Below, in pieces: positions 57,701 through 64,000 of a stretch of 64,000 nt of DNA. The translations under genes and the position numbers were made by a program. Under the pieces are notes generated by a model. It ran no database searches and was not told the origin of the DNA. It worked only from the letters and a program-made list of their open reading frames with translations. Position 1 is the stretch's first letter; each line of letters starts with the position of its first letter. The stretch is from Uloborus plumipes (lineage: Eukaryota > Arthropoda > Arachnida > Araneae > Uloboridae): assembly GCA_038373865.1 (NCBI GenBank), contig JAXGGA010003063.1:45479-109478 (forward strand), given 5' to 3'.

Positions 57701-60195
57701 TTGTTTCAAAAAAACATTAACCCAGTCATGCAGAGTTAAAAACAATTCTTAATAAACATTTTAAAATAGTCGCATCATGAAAAAGATCGAATTACAAGCA
57801 AATATTCTAAGAGATAAGTCGATGTAGTATATCAGAAACATTAAGACCTGAGCGATTTTCAACATGTGCTACATGAAATTACTGGATAACATTGATGTTG
57901 TTCGAGAAGCCGAATGAAAAAAAAAAAAATAGAGCAAAAGAGAAAGATCTCTCTACATCCTAACTTTTTATACACAGCAATACACGTGTGACGTACCAAA
58001 ACTTCATCAAACATGCAAATTATGATTGCTGTTGCCAAACATAAAAACTTCGATAGAAAACATAAGCTATTAAGAAGAAAACAAGGAACTTAGAACTTGA
58101 GTCTAAAACCAGTTCCTTTGATTGAGTCACCCAAATGACATCATAGTGTGATGCAATGTTTATATTTGCTTTTGCTGCTATCTGTATGAGACAAAAATGT
58201 ATTTTTAGTTAAAAAATAGTAACAGTAAGTAAATGGTTCTTTCCTTTTTGAGAAAAATTAAACTAAAAAGTTATCCTAGTCTTAAAACTGCAGTGCATTT
58301 CATCTTAAGTTTCTTTCCTTCTGAATATTCCAAAAATCAAGTATCAGATTAACAGAAAATTTATTGTGATAATCATAAAGATAATTAAATTTATTTTCTT
58401 CCAAAAGTGTATGCAGAGGAAAGTCCGATGTTCTTCACTCAAGGAAACAAGTCTTATACAATAAAAAAAATTTTAACAATTTTTCATTCAATGTTTTAAT
58501 CGGTATTTTTATGATATTTAATTAGACCAAAAATTTTTTTAAGAAAATGAAATATTAGAGTCTGGAGGTCTAAATTAGTCAGAAAATCGAGGCTTTTCAA
58601 ATTAGGTTTAAAATAAATACTGACAAAACATTTCAAATTTTTTGTTGTTATTTTACATTACTTTAATAAAGAAAAGCAGTACAATGAACTGAGGTTTAAA
58701 AAATACCTAATTTGTACTTTATTTATGTTGGTTTTTAACTTTAATTCTATGTTAGCAAAAAGGTTTATTTGATCATTTTCCATTTAATTATGTGGATTGG
58801 CCACACAAAGCTTTCATCTTTAACATGGGATCCGTTACTAGTACAAGGTATAGAGACGAAGTGCAGCATAAAGAGACAAAGTCTTAAATGTGCTTGTTTT
58901 GAGGGGCTATATGTCTTGGATTCATGAGCACTTGCAGTGAACTCCTTGCTCTCCTGATCTAAGTCTCATTGAGCATGTGTGGTATATGCTCAGGAGGCAA
59001 ATTTCAGCACTTCAGCACCTACCAAACTCTGCCAATACTCAACAGCACCCTCCATCATGTTGGAAGTACTCCCATGCCCTAACTCATCCACAATCTCTAC
59101 GAAAGAATATTACTTCATTATCCTGCATTTGTGGATACCAGGGACGGTCATACATCTTATTGATTTGCCAAATCAACGAACATAGCAATAAACGAACATA
59201 GCAATACTAATTTTTTTTTCTGGTTATAGTATATTTTGAGCATTATGATGAGACTACATTTAAAATGGTGGAATTATAAATCTTTTTTTTTTCAGATTTT
59301 TAATCCAAAATATACCTTTAACAATTTTCCATTGAGAAACTAATTTGCTTTGAAATATGAGGAGAGATTGCCCTTTTCAAATGCTTTGATTTTTCGAGAA
59401 AAATCTCATTTCTCATTAATTTTTAGGTGAAAAAAATAATTTTAATGTCTTAATTGCAAATACAATCTGGGTGTAGGCATAAGCCCTTTTAGACTTCATG
59501 CTGAGCCTACCAATGCCTTAACTGTTCAAATACGCTAAATACAGATTATGTCCACTGACATGACCTAATAATACCCCCCTTTCGTTTATAACATGCTGTC
59601 CTCACCAACCTCAACGTAATGACATACACATGCCTTATCTGTAACAAGATATACATGTGTCACCTTAGATTCCCAAGAATGCAAAACACTCAGCCCTCCT
59701 TTTTTCAATTTCAGAACTCTGAGCAGAGGAGGCACTAGGCACAAAAGGGATTTATTTGAAGCCCCCGAAAGAATAAATCTTACCCCCCTCCCCCCCCCCA
59801 TTCTCGTTTCTTTCCACTTTCATAAACAAGAGAAGACAGTTGTGTTTTTTCTTTCCTTATCTCTCTTTTGGTTTCTTGAAACAAAAGTTCATTCATTTTT
59901 TAGCAATGATTTTTACAATTTGTGGGTCATTGTGACTTTTCCATGGTCTCTCTTAGAGGAATATTAACAAACATTGAGTACGCAGGGGAGAAAATCAGTG
60001 CTTTAGAAAATGGATTGTTCTGTACATAGGTGATTGCTCACAGAAGTTTCATTGTGTATTTATTTATTTTATTTTGCTTCTTGTTCAATTGTTTCATCTT
60101 ATATCATAATTAACATTTTATAATTACTTATATACTCTGATTTGACATTTCTAAAAATACTTTTAGGGGACAAATCAGAAGCCAAACCCAAAAAG
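37613..60195 (+). CDS. Claspin-like acidic protein (six exons, both ends missing)
   Basis: Six exons (37613-37903, 41119-41277, 44623-44741, 52181-52245, 57283-57364, 60167-60195) have AG/GT borders and matching codon phases, giving one open frame of about 248 residues. After an acidic repeat comes SEFIDNEAELSGEDSEEDEV, then SYDSEELRDEV and KRQKKYMWNCSSE. From family knowledge, claspin has the same order: an EAELSG acidic block, a LRxEV helix, and a basic stretch ending in a Trp-containing RKxRWK-like motif. Claspin is the fork-associated adaptor that lets ATR activate Chk1. The later exons (QSSDEDERPKLNITFKLVIK) do not obviously match. No Chk1-binding repeats are visible here. The symbol is left empty because the match is by eye. 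Confidence 0.6.
38581..38702. repeat. (TATC)n followed by (TA)n microsatellite
   Basis: About seven TATC units, then GCTA and roughly 45 TA units. A CAGGCCCGTCATTTCGGGGG phrase lies just upstream at 38529, similar to the start of the small MITE at 50103. Confidence 0.9.
38703..39829. other. Intron sequence with a poly(T) run
   Basis: A poly(T) tract at 39529-39559. The 38886-39134 frame is lysine-rich and unconvincing. No other feature is recognised. Confidence 0.35.
39977..40591 (-). pseudogene. Penelope-like GIY-YIG endonuclease domain
   Basis: WGIYHIKCECQIGYVGQTRR carries the GIY...YVG core, and RLKEHENY plus AKHCWEMGHRF follow as in Penelope endonucleases. This domain nicks DNA to prime reverse transcription. 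The 204-codon frame joins the RT frame only through a frameshift near 40570. Confidence 0.85.
40551..40982 (-). pseudogene. Penelope-like reverse transcriptase fragment
   Basis: WLRYVDDTLTLLDG contains the YVDD catalytic box. LPFLDVLISK and TTVYRKPFA are standard downstream Penelope/telomerase-like RT motifs. The fingers and first palm motif are missing. Confidence 0.85.
41119..41277 (+). CDS. Claspin-like exon with the EAELSG block
   Basis: Acceptor AATTTAG and donor CA|GTAAGC. It encodes SEFIDNEAELSGEDSEEDEV, then DAEVLTKEDAEYIDDSK and SYDSEELRDEVVSAH. This is the exon that most resembles claspin. Both split codons match (AAG in, CAA out). Confidence 0.7.
41893..42609. mobile_element. MITE with TTACYGTATTACCCCG ends
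   Basis: The left end TTACTGTATTACCCCGCATG and the reverse complement of the right end TTACCGTATTACCCCGTATT match over 17 of 18 bases. Four GCATGCC or GGCATGC motifs sit near both ends (41908, 41935, 41961, 42519, 42578). The 79-codon frame inside has no family look. Confidence 0.7.
42610..44622. other. Intron sequence with a poly(A) run
   Basis: Poly(A) at 42742-42775. Everything else is AT-rich intron between claspin-like exons, with no repeat ends or coding frames I can support. Confidence 0.4.
44623..44741 (+). CDS. Claspin-like exon with the basic-Trp block
   Basis: Acceptor TTATTCAG and donor G|GTATGC. It encodes KQVQRDEANEIKKIQELIIG, then KEDDGTSKRQKKYMWNCSS. Claspins have a similar spacing between the helical segment and a basic Trp-containing motif. 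Confidence 0.7.
45473..47034. mobile_element. Foldback element with ~690 bp arms, TA target
   Basis: The ends CACTAGGTGGCCAAAAGTAT (left) and CACTAGGTGGCCTAGGTATT (right, reverse complement) are flanked by TA at 45471-45472 and 47035-47036. The arms run to about 46160 and from about 46345, with high similarity throughout (for example GGACGACAAGAAGGGGGG near 45632 and its complement near 46863). A third copy of the end, TAGGTGGCCAAAAGTATCCG, lies in the spacer at 46269. TA duplication and the end sequence suggest Tc1/mariner-type mobilisation. No transposase is present. Confidence 0.9.
47152..48519. mobile_element. Near-perfect palindrome flanked by TTAA (piggyBac-type)
   Basis: TTAA lies at 47148-47151 and 48520-48523. 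The ends read GAGCTAGAATCTGAGA and, in reverse complement, GAGCAAGAATCTGAGA. The arms meet near 47845 with a loop of about 10 bases (CAGGAAAAAA). Frames at 47673-47924 (plus) and 48008-47757 (minus) encode almost the same peptide, a direct sign that the arms are nearly identical. TTAA targets are typical of piggyBac transposons. No transposase is inside. Confidence 0.9.
49783..50646. mobile_element. MITE with CAGGGTGTCYACTCCAATCG ends
   Basis: The left end CAGGGTGTCTACTCCAATCG and the reverse complement of the right end CAGGGTGTCCACTCCAATCG differ at one base. The left half (about 49797-50020) is an imperfect tandem array of phrases like TTCAATCACGCATTCACG. A 166 bp hAT-type MITE is nested at 50103-50268. 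Confidence 0.8.
50103..50268. mobile_element. 166 bp hAT-type MITE nested in the MITE at 49783
   Basis: TTAAATCT flanks both sides (50095-50102 and 50269-50276), a perfect 8 bp target duplication. The ends read CAGGCCCGTCATTTAGGGGG and, in reverse complement, CAGGGACATCATTTCTAATT. The interior has G- and C-runs. An 8 bp duplication is characteristic of hAT elements. Confidence 0.8.
50647..52180. other. Intron sequence, no feature recognised
   Basis: AT-rich, with T-runs near 51600 and 52000. The lysine/isoleucine-rich frames here are not convincing. Confidence 0.35.
52181..52245 (+). CDS. 65-base acidic exon of the claspin-like gene
   Basis: Acceptor TTTTACAG and donor CCG|GTAAGT. It completes a Glu codon and encodes MRAESAKSDSEDDDQAEPTI, then P. 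The ending is phase 0, as the next exon requires. Confidence 0.6.
52246..54750. other. Intron with repeat debris
   Basis: A C-run at 52980-52996 follows a GGGCCATCCCAAGATACG phrase that looks repeat-derived. From 54160 to 54410, CTGCTCCAAAAACAGT-type phrases recur in an imperfect tandem pattern. The hydrophobic or short frames are not supported as genes. Confidence 0.4.
54751..55752 (+). repeat. First copy of a ~1 kb direct repeat
   Basis: It starts CTGCTCCAAAGGGTAGAATC and ends GTAGATATGCATGTAATATA. It reappears at 61424-63464 with a few substitutions and small indels. It is noncoding, and neither boundary has obvious terminal motifs. Confidence 0.85.
55753..56309. other. Intron sequence, no feature recognised
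   Basis: AT-rich sequence between the direct repeat and the CAGGGG-family fragment. Confidence 0.3.
56310..56470 (+). mobile_element. Left-end fragment of the CAGGGGTCTG family
   Basis: AGGGGTCTCCCCAGAGGAAA, then TTTGGGT, matches the left end of the element at 9724. It is followed by the same repeated unit (GGACCCTTCACAAAAATATG). Only the left end is present, and it runs into the CR1 fragment at 56494. Confidence 0.65.
56494..57125 (+). mobile_element. CR1-type LINE 3' fragment with an intact C-terminal frame
   Basis: The 183-codon frame (56502-57053) encodes the region after the RT catalytic box: QQCSIASNKANRMLGFINRS, LPLYRSLVRPHLEYAVQFWS, LLERVQRRATKLVKG, and FSRVVGTWNSLPEEAV up to KRAIDLHWDL. 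This C-terminal pattern is typical of CR1-clade proteins. The 3' end (CTGTTGCTGGTCGTCACATT) finishes in TTTGTATTTGTATA. It is the best-preserved copy here and serves as the uninterrupted reference for the copy at 45-49 kb. It ends about 160 bases before a claspin-like exon. Confidence 0.9.
57283..57364 (+). CDS. Claspin-like gene exon
   Basis: Acceptor TTTTTTCAG and donor G|GTATGT. It encodes HGAPIAQSSDEDERPKLNIT, then FKLVIKS. Phase 0 in, phase 1 out, as required by both neighbours. Confidence 0.6.
57365..58924. other. Intron sequence, no feature recognised
   Basis: AT-rich intron. No repeat ends or coding frames I can support. Confidence 0.35.
58925..59200 (+). pseudogene. Tc1-like transposase C-terminal fragment
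   Basis: TPCSPDLSLIEHVWYMLRRQ, followed by ISALQHL, is encoded at 58938-59017. The SPDLxxIEHVWxxLxR pattern surrounds the third catalytic residue of Tc1 transposases. Later codons are in broken frames. It differs from the Tc1 relic at 34860. Confidence 0.75.
59201..60166. other. Intron sequence, no feature recognised
   Basis: AT-rich with a C-run at 59785-59799. No gene is supported. Confidence 0.35.
60167..60195 (+). CDS. 29-base micro-exon of the claspin-like gene
   Basis: Acceptor CTTTTAG and donor AAG|GTAAGT. It completes a Gly codon and encodes DKSEAKPKK. It is very short, so it rests on the phase match, good splice sites and lysine/acidic composition. The next exon is not found in the window. 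Confidence 0.5.
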
Positions 60196-61423
60196 GTAAG
60201 TCATGATATATTTGTAATACCCAATGTTTAAGTGGTTCAAATTATCAATAATCATGATTGGATTTACTATGGTTGAAAATTGTTCCATATTTCAGACAGT
60301 ATTTTAGTTCATTTTATATCTTTATCTGAAATAACATCAAAATAAAAATGATAAAGTCTGCTCTTTCTAATGCTTTAAAAGAAGAGAAAATTGATTAGAA
60401 GCAAATTTGAGCAACAGCAGTTTAAAACAAATATAGATGATTTTCTACCAACTTTAAATTGACAATATATTTTACAGAATTCAGATCCAAGCTCTGCAAC
60501 CCATTAAAAAAAAATAGTTTGTTAGTAAAACTGCAAAGCTGCATTTGAATGAACTTAGTTGAGGATGTATTACAGCCTAAAATCCAAAAGAAAATTTCAT
60601 CTCCGAGTTCTATTAATTTTTTACAATAAGTTAATAAGGTTTAATTGACAAAAAATGTGAAATGTTTTAGCTGCAAAGAATACTCAAAGCTCTCCAAATT
60701 TCATGCCTCTAGTGTTAAACATTTTTTTTTTAAATTTGATTAAAATATAACAGTATTGCCATGCATTGAAAAAACAAGAAAGTGTCAGGAAAACGAAAAT
60801 GAATGTTCTCTGACAATTTTTTTATTTGTGTGTTGATCACTTTTACACTGATGGAAAAACTCCATTGTAACCTTGAAAGATCTTTCTGCTGCACTTCCTT
60901 GATAATGTTATTAATTCACGTGGTTTTATTCATTTTAATTAAGAATGAAAATGACCTAATGTGGGAAAGGAAACTCTAAAATCATCAAAATTTCTGGAAA
61001 TCCAAGTTGAGTTTAGCTAAAGTATTAATTTTTCCTCCCTAAAAATTGATTACTGATGTTTCAGATGGCAATCAAAATTTAGGAATTTCAACAATAAAAT
61101 CATGCATGTCAGGAAATGTGAGTCACTAAAACTCATATTTTTTTCATCATTTTTGAATTTTCTTAAAATTTTGGTGATCCTTTAGCAAGTATGCAGTGCA
61201 TTTTAATCGTCATTCCAGTCGAAAGTCATGTTTGCATCGGGGTTAGCACTTCCTTTTCCTCCCTTTCTGAATTAACGGATTACAGGACAGAGCACAATTT
61301 GATTTGTTCGTCGCCGTGGGTTCTTAGATCCCATTTCTTCCCATCTATTAAGGTCATCAAAGTGGCCTACAATTTCATTTTCAAGAATCTGAGTCCCCCC
61401 CCCCCCAAAAAAAAAAGAAATCC
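60196..61423. other. No supported gene
   Basis: AT-rich, ending in a C-run followed by an A-run (61395-61416). The 109-codon frame at 61191-61520 runs through that low-complexity junction into the direct repeat and is not a credible gene. Confidence 0.35.
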
Positions 61424-61662
61424 CCTGCTCCAAAGGGTAGAAGCAAAGATTTCAACCCCGTCCTCAAAGAAAAAAAGACTTGCGGTACAGCATGTGTACC
61501 ACCCGGTTCTTAAAGGTTAATGAGAAAGTACTTTTCTTGCTAATATGTACTTAAAAAAAATTATTTTTTATGCATTCAAGATAACTTATTAAAGCAAAAA
61601 AAATTCTGATTGGTATTTTTTTTTAATTTCTAGCTCATTTTTGTAAAACCTATGTTTTAGAA

Positions 61663-62725
61663 CAGGGCTCTCCAACCTACGGCCCGCTAGCAGATTATTT
61701 CCGGCCCACGGAAAAAAATCTGTTTTTTCAATTCCCGACCTTTTTTTTTAAATTTTTTTTAATTAAATTAATCAGAACAGTGCCGATCTCATAGTGAATA
61801 CGTCAAATAATAAATAAAAATCTATTCAAACTTTAATGCAAAGCTTTTTAATTTTTTTTTTTAACTTCTTTCAATGGTAATACTCATCTCTCTTTGTTGC
61901 CTTTTCCGAGAACAAATCTCTTTTCTCTGCTTCTGCTGCCCTGATAAACTTTCATTGTTCAATACTATAAGTTTGTCGGCGAACACAGTGGCTCGCCGTC
62001 TGGAAATTGGCTTTTCTTGTTGATCTCACCAAGCATATTAATTTTTTGAATTTAAAGCCGCAAGGGGAAAACTCCCCAATTTGTGACTTATACTAGCATG
62101 TCAAAGCTTTCAGACAAAAACTCATGCTTTATGAGAAGCATTTAGGATCGACGAGAACTTTGATCACTTTGAAACGTGTAGAAACTTAGGTGCATTAAGT
62201 ACTGCTTCCTTTCCCAAGGAATACATTTTGGATATCATGTCTAACCTACGAGACGAATTTAAGAGCCGTTTTTAAGACTTTGACCGTGCATCAGAACATT
62301 TAAAATCAACTTTAATGATTGGAACTATACAAATTTTGACCCTAAACGGACTGAAATTTTAAGAGGCAAACAAATGCAATCTTCTCATTAAAAATTTTCC
62401 TAAGCTGAGCATTTGCTCTGTCCTAATTTATTGTTAAGTTTCTTATCATCATTAAGACATAAAATTCATTTAATAAAATTGTAGTACATTGTAAGGATTT
62501 AGATTTTAGTCTCGTTTGGCTTTTTTTTTAAACCCCTTTTGGAGCGCAAAATACATTTTGTGGGAAAAAATGACTTTTATTTCAGTTTTCTGAACTGCTC
62601 TCTAAATTTTACGAGTTTCAGTAATGTTACAAAAAAACCATCTGAATTGAACTATTTTTGGACTGTTGCCTCGCTTCCAAAAATTTTCAATTTGGCCCTT
62701 GAGTAAAAAAGGTTGGAGACCCCTG
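61663..62725. mobile_element. 1063 bp hAT-type element with 8 bp target duplication
   Basis: The ends CAGGGCTCTCCAACCT and, in reverse complement, CAGGGGTCTCCAACCT differ at one base. TTTTAGAA flanks both sides (61655-61662 and 62726-62733). The unoccupied site GTTTTAGAATCATGG is preserved in the first copy near 54980. These are the ends and target size of hAT transposons. Confidence 0.9.
62215..62430 (+). pseudogene. Remnant of a hAT transposase
   Basis: The plus strand gives EYILDIMSNLRDEFKSRF, followed by a stop and DFDRASEHLK. From memory, LRxEFxxRFxDF is a recurring motif of the ZBED/GTF2IRD2-like hAT transposases. The rest is too decayed to read, so this is tentative. Confidence 0.45.
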
Positions 62726-63462
62726 TTTTAGAATCATGGCAACAACATGCTTTGATAATTATACGCTGTTCTTAAAATTTTAACCCTTTTCGTAAAACTA
62801 TTTATTATGAAAAGTGTAACTCTTTTAGCATAATCTACTTTAAATCTATTTATTTTATGCTATAATTTAACTGTCTATATATTATTATTATTTAAAACTT
62901 CAGTTAGCATTGCTTTTAGATCTTCCAGTATTAGAATAAATGTAGAGAAATAAGCTACAAACTGGTGCATTGGAATGCAGCCTTAAATGAATAAACCAAG
63001 TGGTTTGTTTTTAATTACTTCTTGATACATTTTTTATCTACAAAATTTCGATGGACTTTGAAAATTAGAATAGCTCTTTGAAAACTGCATTTCTGCTTGA
63101 GGCTTCAAATAATTTTAAAGTTGAAGTAATTTTAATCGAAGCTTTTTTTAATTGGCTTGTTTTAGTTTTCACTGTAGAATTTGTTTACATTTTTGATTAG
63201 ATATTAGCTCTGTTAGTGTTTAGTTAAATTATTTGTTTTGATTAATAAATTCATCTGAAGTTTTTTTTTCTTTTCTTCTTATCTAAAAAATAAATTCATT
63301 CCAACAATGACAAAATATAATTTACCAACTTTGAATTCCATAAAATTCAAAAACATTTGCATGGATGTGATTTATATTAATCCCCTGTAGATAATTCTTT
63401 CAAATCCTCTTCCAATTTCTTAAATTATGAAAAGTTTCTGAAGTAGATATGCATGTAATATA

Positions 63463-64000
63463 TACGAGGCGCGTTCAAAAAGTAAGGGCCGTTTGCTTAT
63501 ATTATAATAATGGAGCTTTGGAGCACAGTTTAACTACTGCAGCGCCATCTACTGACTCATTACGAAGCTACAGCGTCATTTGTTTTGGTTCTGAAGTCGT
63601 ATTGTTGTCCGTGAATGCCAGGAACAATGGCAGCGAAAGTCGCTGATGCCGCCAGCTGTGAAGTGCGTTCTGTGATTCGTTTCTTATATGCAAAAGGATC
63701 GTCAGCCACTGAAGTTCATTGAGAGTAATGCCTGGTTTATGGACCTACAGTTATGAGTAAAGGAAAGGCTAGATAATGGTGCCGTGATTTAAAAAATGGC
63801 CGAACAAAACGTCCATGACAAAGAGCAGAGTGGCAAGCCTAGTATGATGAAATCATTTCACAATTGGACCAAGCACTCCGATCTGATCGTCGATTAACGA
63901 TAAATGCCCTGGCTAAAAAATTCCCTCAACTCGGACGCACTACTGTTTGCACTATTGTCACGGAAAACTTTGCATACCACAAATTGTGTGCAGGGTTGGG
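63463..64000 (+). mobile_element. Mariner-type element, cut by the window edge
   Basis: The left end CGAGGCGCGTTCAAAAAGTA follows a TATA stretch. A transposase relic starts near 63627 with MAAKVADAASCEVRSVIRFL, then YAKGSSATEVH, the HTH of mariner transposases. A stop follows, then LVYGPTVMSKGKAR and RDLKNGRTNVHDKEQSGKPS in shifting frames. Near the edge, a segment resembling the second helix-turn-helix (RTTVCTIVTENFAYHKLCAG) continues out of the window. Several stops make it inactive. Confidence 0.85.

Larger units (their letters stand above)
61424..63464 (+). repeat. Second copy of the ~1 kb direct repeat, interrupted
   Basis: 61424-61662 and 62726-63464 match 54751-55752 in order, with a hAT-type element inserted between. 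Small differences exist (for example, a short deletion near 63108). It ends at AATATA, exactly where a mariner terminus begins, so the duplication may continue beyond that insertion. Confidence 0.85.

Noticed and set aside
61191..61520. 109-codon plus-strand frame
   Set aside because: It crosses a C-run/A-run junction and enters the noncoding direct repeat, so it is not a credible gene.

Overview
The window looks like AT-rich animal nuclear DNA. The intron-split genes, CR1-type LINE pieces, a Ty3/Gypsy element, a Penelope-like element, Tc1/mariner, pogo, hAT and piggyBac-type sequences fit an arthropod. A chelicerate such as a spider is my guess, not something the sequence proves. There is no prokaryotic gene organisation, no CRISPR array, and no rRNA or functional tRNA that I could support.

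Two host genes can be assembled from exons whose splice sites and codon phases agree. On the minus strand, eight exons between 25021 and 4891 (stop at 4893-4891) encode at least about 720 residues of a serine-rich protein. It has a short charged helix and a basic cluster resembling a nuclear localisation signal. I do not recognise it, and its start lies upstream of 25021. On the plus strand, six exons between 37613 and 60195 encode a very acidic protein segment. It carries ten copies of an 8-residue Asp/Ser/Asn repeat followed by a block resembling claspin, the ATR-Chk1 checkpoint adaptor. Both ends of that gene are outside what I can find.

The rest is mostly mobile DNA. From left to right: a 4.2 kb element with ~1.2 kb inverted arms (193-4375); a 2.8 kb TA-flanked element (6405-9227); a 1.9 kb CAGGGGTCTG-ended element containing a tRNA-like SINE (9724-11591); several MITEs; a truncated pogo/Tigger transposase between inverted arms (17622-19655); a Pif1-like helicase tail (19998-20147); a decayed inverted-repeat structure (26913-28826); a Ty3/Gypsy element with one LTR (about 29365-33855); Tc1 debris; a 5'-truncated CR1; a Penelope-like element with a GIY-YIG domain (about 39830-40985); and more MITEs.

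The most informative region is 45030-49105. Here one minus-strand CR1 copy was split by two different palindromic elements, one flanked by TA and one by TTAA. A related CR1 at 56494-57125 supplies the empty target sites.

A ~1 kb segment occurs twice in direct orientation (54751-55752 and 61424-63464). The second copy holds a 1063 bp hAT-type insertion with an 8 bp target duplication, and ends where a mariner relic begins. The right edge of the window cuts that mariner.
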